Shown here in pieces: positions 55,768 to 63,662 of a stretch of 64,000 nucleotides of DNA. This DNA comes from Streptacidiphilus rugosus AM-16 (GTDB lineage Bacteria; Actinomycetota; Actinomycetes; Streptomycetales; Streptomycetaceae), in contig NZ_JQMJ01000004.1 in the NCBI RefSeq assembly GCF_000744655.1, forward strand, positions 558,001 to 622,000. Direction: 5' to 3'. Each line of letters opens with the position of its first letter. The stretch's first letter is position 1. Position numbers and translations under genes: made by a program. The notes beneath the pieces are model-generated. The model worked only from the letters and a program-made list of their open reading frames with translations. It searched no databases and was not told where the DNA came from.

Positions 55768-56788
55768 ACCCAGCCCCACGAGCGAAGCGGCCGCCGCCCC
55801 CGCCTCCGGGCCGAGCCGCACCCTGAACCTGGCCCGCTACCGCGACCTGTCCCTGGTCCCGGTGCTGCTGGTGCTCGCGCTGATCGGCTTCATCGTCTCC
55901 CCCGCCTTCCTCACCTCGGCCAACCTGCTCGGCGTCGCCCAGCAGTCCACCGAGCTGAGCCTGCTGGTGCTCGGCGAGGCGCTGATCCTCGTCGTCGGCA
56001 AGATGGACCTCTCCCTGGAGTCCACCATCGGCGTCGCGCCGGTCATTGCCATGTGGCTGGTGCTGCCCTCCCACGGCGGCCGCTTCCAGGGTCTCGGCGC
56101 ACTGCCGACCTGGACGGCGATCCCGGTCTGCCTGCTCGTCGGCGCACTGATCGGCGCGGTCAACGGCTTCCTGATCCTGAAGCTGCGACTGAACGGGTTC
56201 ATCGTCACGCTCGGCGCACTGACCATGCTCCGCGGCCTCCAGGTCGCCATCTCCCAGGGCCAGTCCATCGTCGAGGTCCCGAACTCCTTCCTCTACCTCG
56301 GCGAGACCTCCTGGCTCGGCGCCCCCGCAGCCGTCTGGATCTGCCTCATCCTCTTCGCCGTCGGCGGGGCAGCCCTCGCGTGGCTGCGCCACGGCCGCGC
56401 GCTCTACGCGATCGGCGGCAACCCGGAGGCCGCCCGCACCGCCGGTATCCGCGTCGACCGGATCACCTGGACCGTGCTGATCATCGGCAGCGTGCTCGCC
56501 GCCTTCGCCGGCGTCCTGTACACCGGCCACTACGGCTCGGTCTCCGCCGACCAGGGCAGCGGTTGGATCTTCCAGGTCTTCGCCGCGACGGTCATCGGCG
56601 GCGTCAGCCTCAACGGCGGCAAGGGCACCCTCTTCGGCGCGCTCACCGGGGTGCTGACGCTCCAACTGGTCGTCAACGTGATGACGCTGGCCGGGGTGCC
56701 GCCGCTGTGGAACGGGTTCCTCAACGGCGCGATCATCATCCTCGCGCTGATCATCTCCCGCTACGCCTCCGGTGAGAAGCAGGAGTAG
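55751..56788 (+). CDS. Sugar ABC transporter permease, probable L-fucose
   Basis: A 345-residue channel subunit with about ten membrane segments. LVLGEALILVVGKMDLSLESTIGV and LYAIGGNPEAARTAGIRVDR are the family marks. The first 25 residues are an Ala/Pro/Ser-rich cytoplasmic lead. The start lies within the end of the ATPase gene. A long hairpin after the stop closes the transporter operon. Confidence 0.92.
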   Translation: MAAITEPSPTSEAAAAPASGPSRTLNLARYRDLSLVPVLLVLALIGFIVSPAFLTSANLLGVAQQSTELSLLVLGEALILVVGKMDLSLESTIGVAPVIAMWLVLPSHGGRFQGLGALPTWTAIPVCLLVGALIGAVNGFLILKLRLNGFIVTLGALTMLRGLQVAISQGQSIVEVPNSFLYLGETSWLGAPAAVWICLILFAVGGAALAWLRHGRALYAIGGNPEAARTAGIRVDRITWTVLIIGSVLAAFAGVLYTGHYGSVSADQGSGWIFQVFAATVIGGVSLNGGKGTLFGALTGVLTLQLVVNVMTLAGVPPLWNGFLNGAIIILALIISRYASGEKQE

Positions 56789-56824
56789 CAGCCGCGTCCG
56801 GCCTCGCCACACGCCCGATGCAAG

Positions 56825-56864
56825 CCGCAGATCCCCGAGACGCGCCGCGTCCGGGGATCTGCGG
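56825..56864. terminator. Perfect 13-bp stem-loop after the transporter operon
   Basis: CCGCAGATCCCCG and CGGGGATCTGCGG pair around a 14-base loop that is itself palindromic (GACGCG/CGCGTC). It lies 36 bp after the permease stop and 32 bp before the gntR start. Confidence 0.75.
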
Positions 56865-56895
56865 TTCCCCTCCCCGCCCTCAGGAGCGACAAGCC

Positions 56896-57573
56896 ATGGC
56901 ACTGACCGACGACGCGATCGAGAAGATCAAGGAGATGATCATTGCGGGCGAGTTCCCGCCGGGCTCCCGCCTGCCCCGGGAGGAAGACCTCGCCCAGCAG
57001 CTCGGCCTGTCACGCAGCTCGCTGCGCGAGGCGGTACGCGCGCTCACCGCGATGCAGATCCTGGTCACCAAGCAGGGCGACGGAACCTACGTCTCCAGCC
57101 TGGAACCCCACCTGCTCCTGGAGAACCTGTCGTTCCTCTCCGACGTCTCCCAGGGCCAGGGGGCACTCCAGCTGCTCCAGGTCCGCCGGCTGCTCGAACC
57201 CCAGGCCGCGGCGCTCGCCGCCACGCGCATCGCCGACACGGACGTCGAACTGTTGGCGGGCATCCTCGCCAGAAGTCGCGCGGCCTCCGACGTCGAGGAG
57301 TTCATCCGCTGCGACGTCGAGTTCCACCTGACCATCGCAGCCCTGGTCGGCAACCCGGTGCTGTCCATGCTGCTGGAGGTCCTGTCCACACAGACGCAGC
57401 GCGTGCGGCTGCTGCGGGGCGCACGCGTGGGTCGCGCGATCGAGGACGTCCACCGCGAACACGAGGCCATCCTCGCGGCCCTGGCCGCACGTGACGCGCA
57501 GCTGGCCGCCTCCGCGACCGCGGTGCACGTCGCCGCCGTCGAACGGTGGCTCGCCGACAGCCTCGCCGGCTGA
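56896..57573 (+). CDS. GntR family regulator, FadR subfamily
   Basis: A 225-residue regulator. The winged HTH is IEKIKEMIIAGEFPPGSRLPREEDLAQQLGLSRSSLREAVRAL with the wing VTKQGDGTYVSS, followed by an FCD domain with the metal-binding His/Asp pattern (EFHLTIA, HREHEAIL). AGGAG lies 9 bp before the ATG. It follows the transporter operon across a terminator. It is a candidate reader of the ACATCGGATGT sites, as is the facing paralogue. Confidence 0.93.
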   Translation: MALTDDAIEKIKEMIIAGEFPPGSRLPREEDLAQQLGLSRSSLREAVRALTAMQILVTKQGDGTYVSSLEPHLLLENLSFLSDVSQGQGALQLLQVRRLLEPQAAALAATRIADTDVELLAGILARSRAASDVEEFIRCDVEFHLTIAALVGNPVLSMLLEVLSTQTQRVRLLRGARVGRAIEDVHREHEAILAALAARDAQLAASATAVHVAAVERWLADSLAG

Positions 57574-57647
57574 GCGGCCCGTGCGGCGGGCGGGCCGGGA
57601 GTCCGGTACCGGGGCCGAGAGCCCCGCTCTCTCCCGTGCCCCGGCTC

Positions 57648-58319
57648 TCAGAGCGCTTGCCGAAGCCACTCCGCGACGCCGGCGATGTGCGCGGTCACGC
57701 GTGCCTTGGCGGTCTCCACCTCGTGCGCGGCCAGCGCGTCGAGGATCGCCCGGTGTTCCGCCAGAGTGTGCTCCACAGCCGTCTGCTGCGTCAGACCGCG
57801 CCAGACGCGCGCGCGGGCCGTCCTGTTCGCGAGTGACTCGATGAACGATCCCAGCAAGGCATTGCCTGAGGCCTGCGCGATCCGCCGGTGGAACTCCAGA
57901 TCATTGGCGATCAGCTCCTCCACGCTCGGGGTCTCCCCCAAGCTGTCGAGGAGCTCTCTCATTCCCACTACCTCGGCGTCCGTCACGCGCTGGGCCGCGA
58001 GCCCCGCCGCGGCGGACTCCAGTACGGCGCGCACCTGGAAGAGCTCCAGCACGGACCCGTCCTGGTGCAGGTCCAGGATGAACGTGAGCGCCTCCAGCAG
58101 CAGCGGGGGTTCCAGACTGCTCACATAGGTGCCGTCGCCCTGCCGCACGTCCAGCACGTTCAGCAGCGACAGCGCCTTCACCGCCTCGCGCAGCGAGTTG
58201 CGTGACAGCCCGAGCTCGGCCGCCAGGTCGGGCTCCTTGGGCAGCCGGTCGCCGGGCTTGAGCTGGCCGGAGAGGATCATCGTCTTGATCTTCTCGATGG
58301 CTTCGTCCGTGACGGCCAC
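57648..58319 (-). CDS. GntR family regulator, FadR subfamily (paralogue)
   Basis: A 223-residue protein closely similar to its convergent neighbour: IEKIKTMILSGQLKPGDRLPKEPDLAAELGLSRNSLREAVKAL, wing VRQGDGTYVSS, and FCD with EFHRRIAQ and LAEHRAILDALA. Their recognition helices are nearly the same (LGLSRSSLREAV and LGLSRNSLREAV), so they may bind the same operators with different effectors. The start is GTG 58319; no ACATCGGATGT site lies upstream. Confidence 0.92.
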   Translation of the reverse strand: MAVTDEAIEKIKTMILSGQLKPGDRLPKEPDLAAELGLSRNSLREAVKALSLLNVLDVRQGDGTYVSSLEPPLLLEALTFILDLHQDGSVLELFQVRAVLESAAAGLAAQRVTDAEVVGMRELLDSLGETPSVEELIANDLEFHRRIAQASGNALLGSFIESLANRTARARVWRGLTQQTAVEHTLAEHRAILDALAAHEVETAKARVTAHIAGVAEWLRQAL

Positions 58320-58415
58320 GTCAACGCCTCTCCATACTCCACTGTTCGATCAGCAAGTATGCCCCCGCGTTCGGCGGGTGACGAGCGTGCCGCGGTCCAT
58401 GCCCGTTCGCGCGTC

Positions 58416-58455
58416 GGCGCGGCCGGTGCACCCGGAGGGGTGCACCGGCCGCGCC
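58416..58455. terminator. 18-bp perfect stem-loop
   Basis: GGCGCGGCCGGTGCACCC pairs exactly with its complement across a 4-base GGAG loop, 16 bp beyond the GH95-like stop. It is the strongest hairpin seen in the window and should end that transcript. Confidence 0.85.
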
Positions 58456-58470
58456 GGTCCGGTCGGACGG

Positions 58471-61275
58471 TCAGGGCAGCTGCCACTGCTGGTTGGCGGC
58501 GGCCGTGCAGTCCCAGATGATCAGCTGGGTGCCGGCCGGGCCGTTACCGGAGTCGTCCAGGCACCGGCCGGACTGCGGGTTCTTCAGCGTCCCGTCGGCC
58601 TGGGCCTGCCAGACCTGGTTGGCGCCCCCGTTGCAGTCCCACAGCTCGATCTTGGTGCCGTTGGCCTTCCCGCCGCCGGTGATGTCCGTGCACTTGCCCA
58701 GCGTGCGCAGGGTCCCGTCGGTGCCTACGGTCCACTGCTGGTTGGCGGCGCCGGAGCAGCCCCAGACCACGATCGGGTTGCCGTTGGTGGTACTGGCGCC
58801 GGAGTCGTCGACGCACAGGCCGTTGATGCCGGTGATCGGGCCGGTGGGCCCGGTCTTGTCAATGCCGATCCGGACCTTGCCGAGGTGGCTGACGGTCGTC
58901 GCCGGGGTCCCGGTGAGCTGGGCGAAGGTCATGCCGGACACTGGTGCGGCGACCGGCTGGACGAGGTAGGAGTTGCCGGCCGTGGTCGGAACCGAGAACT
59001 GGGAGGCGGTCGTCGGGGCGACCACGACGGTGGACTCGTCGGTGCCGTCGACGACCTCGACGCTCTGCCCCGGCCAGGGGTTGCGCATCGTGATGGTGCC
59101 GTTGGAACCCGCGTGGATGCCGACGGTGCCGATCACACCACCGTGGACCTGGACCGAGACGGTGCTGCCGCCCTGGATGTACTGGGTGCCGTCCGCGTCC
59201 CAGCCCGGGGGCAGGGCGGGGGCGATCCGCAGCAGACCGTCGTAGTCCTGGACGAGGGATTCGTTGACGGCGAGCGCGACGTCGGCCGCCTGCTCGATGT
59301 AGGGCTCAGTGCCTCCGGACTGGCCCCAGAGGTTGGCCATGCCGGTGGGGTAGGTCTGGTACGTCTGGGTCAGCGCGGTCAGGTCGGCGGCGACCGACGA
59401 GCCGAGCCCCAGGCGGGCGGCGTCGACGGCGTCGAAGCTCCAGTCGTTGGCGTGGACGTTGACCCGGCTGTTGTAGGTGCGCTGGGCGAGGGAGGTGAGC
59501 GACGAGTTGTCGCCGACCAGGCCGTAGGGCCAGACCGCTTCGAGGTCGTCGTTCTCGGAGTTGTTGACGGCGGCGGTGGGCTGCGAGGACTGGCCCAACA
59601 CGTCGGTGCCGGAGGCGTCGGCGGAGGCGGTCAGGTTCTTCTGGTGGGTGGCGGCGTCGGTGCGCGGGTAGTCGGGGATCTGCCCGATCGCCGTCTGCAG
59701 CTGGGAGACGAGCGACGCGTCGGTGTTGAGGGTCTGGGCGGCGGCGATGGTGGCGGGGAACAGCGCCTTCATCGCGTCGATCATGTTGACCGGGTCCAGG
59801 ACGTTCCACTGGTTCTCGTGGGCGTTGGCCACCGCGTGGCGCTTTCCGTCGGCTCCGACGGTGGTGTACGCGAGCAGGAACTCGCTCGCCTGCTGCATCA
59901 GCGGGTAGTTCGCGGTCAGGAAGTTCCGGTCGTTCGTGGTGAGGTAGGTCTGCCAGGCCCACAGGGCGATCTCCGCGCCCGAGGAGACCGTCCGGCCGTT
60001 CCAGGTGCTCAGGGCCTGGTCGCAGGAGGCGTCGCTGAAGGGGCTGCTGTCGTCCTGGAAGCCGTTGCCGTTGAAGCGCATCGTCTCCGGCACGCAGATG
60101 CCGGGGAGGCTGCTGCCCATGTAGGTCTTGGTCCAGGCCTGGATGTTGGCGAGGTTGGAGGTGTAGAGGTTGAACACCGGAGTGTTGAGAGCGGAGGCTC
60201 CGGCGCCGATGTTCGCGGCCACCTGGCCGCGCAGGTTCCAGAACCAGTAGGCGGCCGGGTACCAGTTCTGGGTGTCCTGCGAGAAGTTGAACAGGTCGCC
60301 GACACCCGCCTGCGAGCCCGGGAGGGTTCCGCGGGACTCCTCGGCGGTGGTGAAGTAGTAGAGGGTGCGCAGCTTCTCCATGTAGTTGGCGGTGCCGTCG
60401 GCGGAGGAGAGCTTCACCAGGCCCAGGTTGGCCCAGAAGGTGTGCCACCAGGCCAGGTGGCCGGCCTCCAGCGAGGCTGAGGTGGCGGACGCGTCGCTGC
60501 CGAGCAGGGCCGACGCCGTGGCGGCCGGGTCACCTCCGGCCCAGTGCGGGCTGCCGACGATCACGCGGAAGCTGCCGTCCGCGTTCGGGGTGAAGCTCAC
60601 CTTGACCGTCCGGGAGTCGACCACGGACGCGCTGACGTTGCGTCCGCCCGCCGTGAGCGCCGCGAGGGAGCCGAAGGTCTTGCCTGAGCCGGTGGTGGCG
60701 TTGTTGTCAGCCCAGGTCTCGGCGAGCGTGGCAACGCTCCCCGAGGCGGCGGCGGTCGGGGTACGGCCCGACCAGAGGTTGACGGTCGCGCTCTGGGCGG
60801 TGTTCGGGTTGGCCCCCGTGACGTCCACGACCAGCTCATCCTTGTCGGCACGGACGTAGACGGTGGCCGTCATCCCGCCGCCGGACTCGCGCAGCACGCC
60901 GTCGTACGGGTCCACGGCGCCGGTGAAGTCCGAGGCGCTGGTGATCTGCGACAGACCCGGTATCTGCAACCAGCCCGGCGACTTCCGCCCCGGGAAGGTA
61001 TCGGCCCGGTTGAGCTGGGCGGTGAAACCGTTCGCGGCCCACACCGCCGCGCCCAGGGTGCCGTTCCCGAGCGGCATCGACTGGGTCGCCGCCGTGTTCG
61101 GAGCGCCGAGCACGATGTCGGCCTCACGGACAAGGTTGGCGGCGTCGACCGAGAAGCTTCCGTTGGTCCAGGCGGTGGAGGTCGACGCGGCAGAGGCCGT
61201 CCCTGGCGACCAGGCTCCGATCGGCACGCACAGTGCGAGGGCGACAAGCGCCCTCCTGATCGTTCTTCTCCGCAT
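58471..61275 (-). CDS. Secreted GH95-like glycoside hydrolase with ricin-type lectin domain
   Basis: A 934-residue exported enzyme. The signal peptide RRRTIRRALVALALCVPIG ends near ASA. An N-terminal beta domain (LGNGTLGAAVWAANGFTAQLNRADTF) and an alpha-barrel-like region (QNWYPAAYWFWNLRGQV, AHENQWNVLDPVNMIDAMKALFPATIAAA) resemble GH95 alpha-L-fucosidases. The last 125 residues are a ricin B lectin (three QxW-type repeats such as NQQW and NQVW). GGAGAGGA precedes ATG 61275. Shared operators with the fucose operons support fucosidase activity; this is unproven. Confidence 0.82.
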   Translation of the reverse strand: MRRRTIRRALVALALCVPIGAWSPGTASAASTSTAWTNGSFSVDAANLVREADIVLGAPNTAATQSMPLGNGTLGAAVWAANGFTAQLNRADTFPGRKSPGWLQIPGLSQITSASDFTGAVDPYDGVLRESGGGMTATVYVRADKDELVVDVTGANPNTAQSATVNLWSGRTPTAAASGSVATLAETWADNNATTGSGKTFGSLAALTAGGRNVSASVVDSRTVKVSFTPNADGSFRVIVGSPHWAGGDPAATASALLGSDASATSASLEAGHLAWWHTFWANLGLVKLSSADGTANYMEKLRTLYYFTTAEESRGTLPGSQAGVGDLFNFSQDTQNWYPAAYWFWNLRGQVAANIGAGASALNTPVFNLYTSNLANIQAWTKTYMGSSLPGICVPETMRFNGNGFQDDSSPFSDASCDQALSTWNGRTVSSGAEIALWAWQTYLTTNDRNFLTANYPLMQQASEFLLAYTTVGADGKRHAVANAHENQWNVLDPVNMIDAMKALFPATIAAAQTLNTDASLVSQLQTAIGQIPDYPRTDAATHQKNLTASADASGTDVLGQSSQPTAAVNNSENDDLEAVWPYGLVGDNSSLTSLAQRTYNSRVNVHANDWSFDAVDAARLGLGSSVAADLTALTQTYQTYPTGMANLWGQSGGTEPYIEQAADVALAVNESLVQDYDGLLRIAPALPPGWDADGTQYIQGGSTVSVQVHGGVIGTVGIHAGSNGTITMRNPWPGQSVEVVDGTDESTVVVAPTTASQFSVPTTAGNSYLVQPVAAPVSGMTFAQLTGTPATTVSHLGKVRIGIDKTGPTGPITGINGLCVDDSGASTTNGNPIVVWGCSGAANQQWTVGTDGTLRTLGKCTDITGGGKANGTKIELWDCNGGANQVWQAQADGTLKNPQSGRCLDDSGNGPAGTQLIIWDCTAAANQQWQLP

Positions 61276-61392
61276 GAGCGGGTCCTCTCCTGAGAAGGTG
61301 CCTCGTTCTGTGACACGAGAGCCGCCCGCGGTGACGCAGATTCCCGTCAAGCCTGAAGCAGTCGGGGGCGGTGGTGATCGCGCGAAATGCTA

Positions 61393-61403
61393 ACGTCCGA
61401 TGT
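61393..61403. promoter_or_regulatory. GntR-type operator, GH95-like promoter (one mismatch)
   Basis: ACGTCCGATGT reads ACATCGGACGT on the other strand, one base from the fucose-regulon core. It lies 118 bp upstream of the hydrolase start. Confidence 0.6.
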
Positions 61404-61467
61404 CCTTCTCGCGTCAAGATGCTCGCAGCAGGAAAATCGCAGGAAGAGGCATCGCCTAGAGCCAATA

Positions 61468-61478
61468 ACATCCGATGT
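61468..61478. promoter_or_regulatory. GntR-type operator, GH95-like promoter (perfect)
   Basis: ACATCCGATGT, the exact complement form of ACATCGGATGT, lies 75 bp from the mismatched copy. With the two sites near 52.6-52.8 kb it links the secreted hydrolase to the importer and catabolic operons. Confidence 0.75.
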
Positions 61479-61490
61479 ATTGACCGTCAG

Positions 61491-61811
61491 TCAGGACTGA
61501 GATGCTGCGGCGGTCGGGCCGAGGTCGGGGCCCGCCCGCAGTTCCACGGTGAGCGGCTCGGCGGTCCCGGTGAGATCCAGGACCAGGACCTCGTTGGTGC
61601 CCGCGCGCCACAGCGGCGCGGGGGCGTAGAGGGTGATCTGGGGGCCCCGCTCGGTGCGCAGGCGGCCGAGGAGGAAGCCGTTGACCCAGACCAGGGTGCG
61701 GCCACTCCCGGGGACGGCAACGAAGGCATCGGCCGGCTCGGGCAGGGCCACGACGGCGCGGTGGACGACCGGACCGCCGTCGACGCCCACGACGGAGACG
61801 GGCGCGATGGG
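61491..61811 (-). pseudogene. C-terminal fragment of a GH35-like beta-galactosidase
   Basis: About 106 residues: LVWVNGFLLGRL, GPQITLYAPAPLWRAGTNEVLVLDL, the jelly-roll end of family 35 beta-galactosidases. The catalytic domain is gone, and the frame is fused at about 61811 to a transposase fragment. The stop is 13 bp from the perfect fucose-type operator, so a sugar gene here was probably cut off by the insertion. Confidence 0.65.
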
Positions 61812-62108
61812 CCCCTCGGCCTGGGAGGCGAGGAACTCGCGCCAGCTCGGGCCGGCGCGGCGCGGGGCCGGGTCGATGCCGGCCGCGTGCAGGATCTGCC
61901 ACACCGTGGACGGGGCGATCGAACGCCCCAACGTGACCAGCTCGCCCTGGATCCGCCTATGGCCCCACCGCGGATTCTCCTGTGCCAGCGCAGCACCAAC
62001 TGCTTGAGCGCAGCCGCCGTCGGAGGGCGGCCGGTGCATCGGCGTCGGCGTCGGCGTCGATGGGAGTAGTCCCACCGCTTCGCGATCAGCCTGCGATGCC
62101 ACGCCAGC
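61812..62108 (-). pseudogene. Integrase-core transposase N-terminal fragment
   Basis: Pieces LLAWHRRLIAKRWDYSHRR, then after a one-base frameshift near 61988 LAQENPRWGHRRIQGELVTLG and IAPSTVWQILHAAGIDPAPRRAGPSWREFLASQAEG. The catalytic half is missing, replaced by the beta-galactosidase tail. Confidence 0.7.
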
Positions 62109-62109
62109 A

Positions 62110-62430
62110 GTGTCCCCCGGGTCCCGGCTGATCTACGCGATCCGCGAATACCGCGGCCGCAAGGACAAACCGAAGGGCTTCGGCTGGCGCGACTTCCGCG
62201 ACCTGATCGTCCGCGCCCGCATCCAGCTCGGCGGCCCGATCGTGCTGGTCTGGGACTACGTCCGACTCCACCTGACGGCTGGCATGCGGGAGTTCATCGA
62301 CATCGGCAACCTCGCCGCAGCCGACCTCAGCCAGATCACCCAGGCCGTGAAGCGCCGGCTCAAGAAGATCCAGTACCGCCCGGACCTCGTTGACGGCTGC
62401 CTCTCCGGAACCGGGCTCACCCTCGCCTGA
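62110..62430 (+). pseudogene. IS630-type transposase fragment with internal deletion
   Basis: The DDE_3 domain end: SRLIYAIREYRGRKDKPKGFGWRDFRDLIVRA, VLVWDYVRLHLTAGMREFID. It then passes directly to IGNLAAADLSQITQAVKRRLKKIQYRPDL. The segment with the catalytic Glu that normally separates these is absent, lost in frame around a repeated GACATCGGC-like word near 62300. Non-functional. Confidence 0.75.
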
Positions 62431-62454
62431 CCGGCCGAGACGGCCGTCCCGTCT

Positions 62455-62553
62455 TCACGGACAAACGACGGTCGCGGCTGAATCGGGCGGATAGAGGTCG
62501 AGCACGATGTCCAGTCCGAGTGCACCGACCTCGGCGAGCAGGCGTGCGGGCAG
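62455..62553 (-). pseudogene. Possible DUF4279 C-terminal fragment
   Basis: About 32 codons, LPARLLAEVGALGLDIVLDLYPP, like the end of DUF4279 proteins. Nothing upstream belongs to it. It is probably debris; weak evidence. Confidence 0.3.
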
Positions 62554-62695
62554 GACACAGCCTCCCTGATCGTTCTCGCTCCCTCGGCCTGGTGCTGCTG
62601 GTCTGCGTCATCCTCTGAGGGGCGCTCAAACGCCGGGTCACCTTCCGGTCACCCGCTGCGCGCTCCGCTGGCGGGGTCTGGCAGTGTGACCCCTC

Positions 62696-63211
62696 ATGAA
62701 CCGCCCCCTCGCCGCAGCCACGACCGTCGCGCTCGCCGCCGTCCTCGCCGGCTGCGCCACCACCTCGTCCAGCAGCCCCCAGCCGGAAAAGACCATCACC
62801 GTCGGCAGCATCGAGTCGGCAATGGCTCTGCCCGCGACACCGACCGCAGCCGCCAGCAGCACGGCCATGTCCTCGACCGCCTGGTCCAAGGTGAACGGAG
62901 ACCTGATCGGCACACTGCAGGCAGACATCAGCAGCGTGTCCACCGACCAGCACGACAGCAGCAGCCTCCCCACGGACTGCCTGGCTCTCGACACGGACTG
63001 GCAGAACGCCCAGAGTGCCCCGCCGATCCCGAACGCGGCGGCACAGAAGACGTGGAGCGCCGCCCTTGCCGCGCTCCACACGGGCTGGTGGAACTGCAAC
63101 GGCGGGTTCAGCGACAACAAGCCGTCCGAGGTCTCAGCGGCAGTCGCCAGCATCCAATCCGCGGCCCCGCTGCTCGCCGAGACCAAGCGATACCTCGCCG
63201 CGGCGGAGTAG
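62696..63211 (+). CDS. Small putative lipoprotein
   Basis: A 171-residue exported protein. The lipobox LAGC puts the acylated Cys at residue 20, followed by a Thr/Ser linker. The mature part is helical, with WSKVNGDLIGTLQADISSVS, four Cys/Trp-flanked helices (LPTDCLALDTDW, TGWWNCNGGF) and AAVASIQSAAPLLAETKRYL. The family is not recognised; it resembles generic Streptomyces lipoproteins of unknown role. Confidence 0.75.
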   Translation: MNRPLAAATTVALAAVLAGCATTSSSSPQPEKTITVGSIESAMALPATPTAAASSTAMSSTAWSKVNGDLIGTLQADISSVSTDQHDSSSLPTDCLALDTDWQNAQSAPPIPNAAAQKTWSAALAALHTGWWNCNGGFSDNKPSEVSAAVASIQSAAPLLAETKRYLAAAE

Positions 63212-63368
63212 GTAGACAGGCCCCGCCGTTTCCGTGATCGCCGCGCCGGGTACCGTGCTGCTCGAACGCGCGGTTCCGAAGTCGCTTCACCAGCAGTCCA
63301 AGGACCGGGGCGATCAACACACAGGGGTACTGATCAGACAGCACCCCGCGTCCCGGAACGGGAAGAGC

Positions 63369-63572
63369 ATGGCTACCGGCACCGTGAAGTGGTTCAACTC
63401 CGAGAAGGGCTTCGGCTTCATCGAGCAGGCTGGTGGCGGCCCGGACGTCTTCGCCCACTACTCCGCGATCACCGGCAACGGCTACCGCGAGCTCGTCGAG
63501 GGCGAGACCGTGACGTTCGATGTCGAGCAGGGCCAGAAGGGCCCCCAGGCCGCGCACATCGTCCGCGGCTGA
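63369..63572 (+). CDS. Cold-shock protein (CspA family)
   Basis: A 67-residue single OB-fold nucleic-acid-binding protein acting as an RNA chaperone. [17 protein letters not shown] is RNP1 with its lead and DVFAHYSAI is RNP2; [20 protein letters not shown] completes the fold. GGAAGAG precedes ATG 63369. The 157-bp upstream leader could be regulatory, as in other csp genes, but no motif was identified. Confidence 0.97.
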   Translation: MATGTVKWFNSEKGFGFIEQAGGGPDVFAHYSAITGNGYRELVEGETVTFDVEQGQKGPQAAHIVRG

Positions 63573-63619
63573 CCACAGCAACGCAGAACGCCCCGGCTGC
63601 CCATCAGGGCGGGTTCTAA

Positions 63620-63662
63620 CGATCCCCGCAACACTCTGAAGTTCAGGGAGTTGCGGGGATCG
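63620..63662. terminator. 13-bp stem-loop between cspA and the IS30 gene
   Basis: CGATCCCCGCAAC and GTTGCGGGGATCG pair perfectly; the 17-base loop contains a further CTGAA/TTCAG stem. The right arm overlaps the transposase GTG. It may be the csp terminator or belong to the left end of the IS. Confidence 0.6.
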
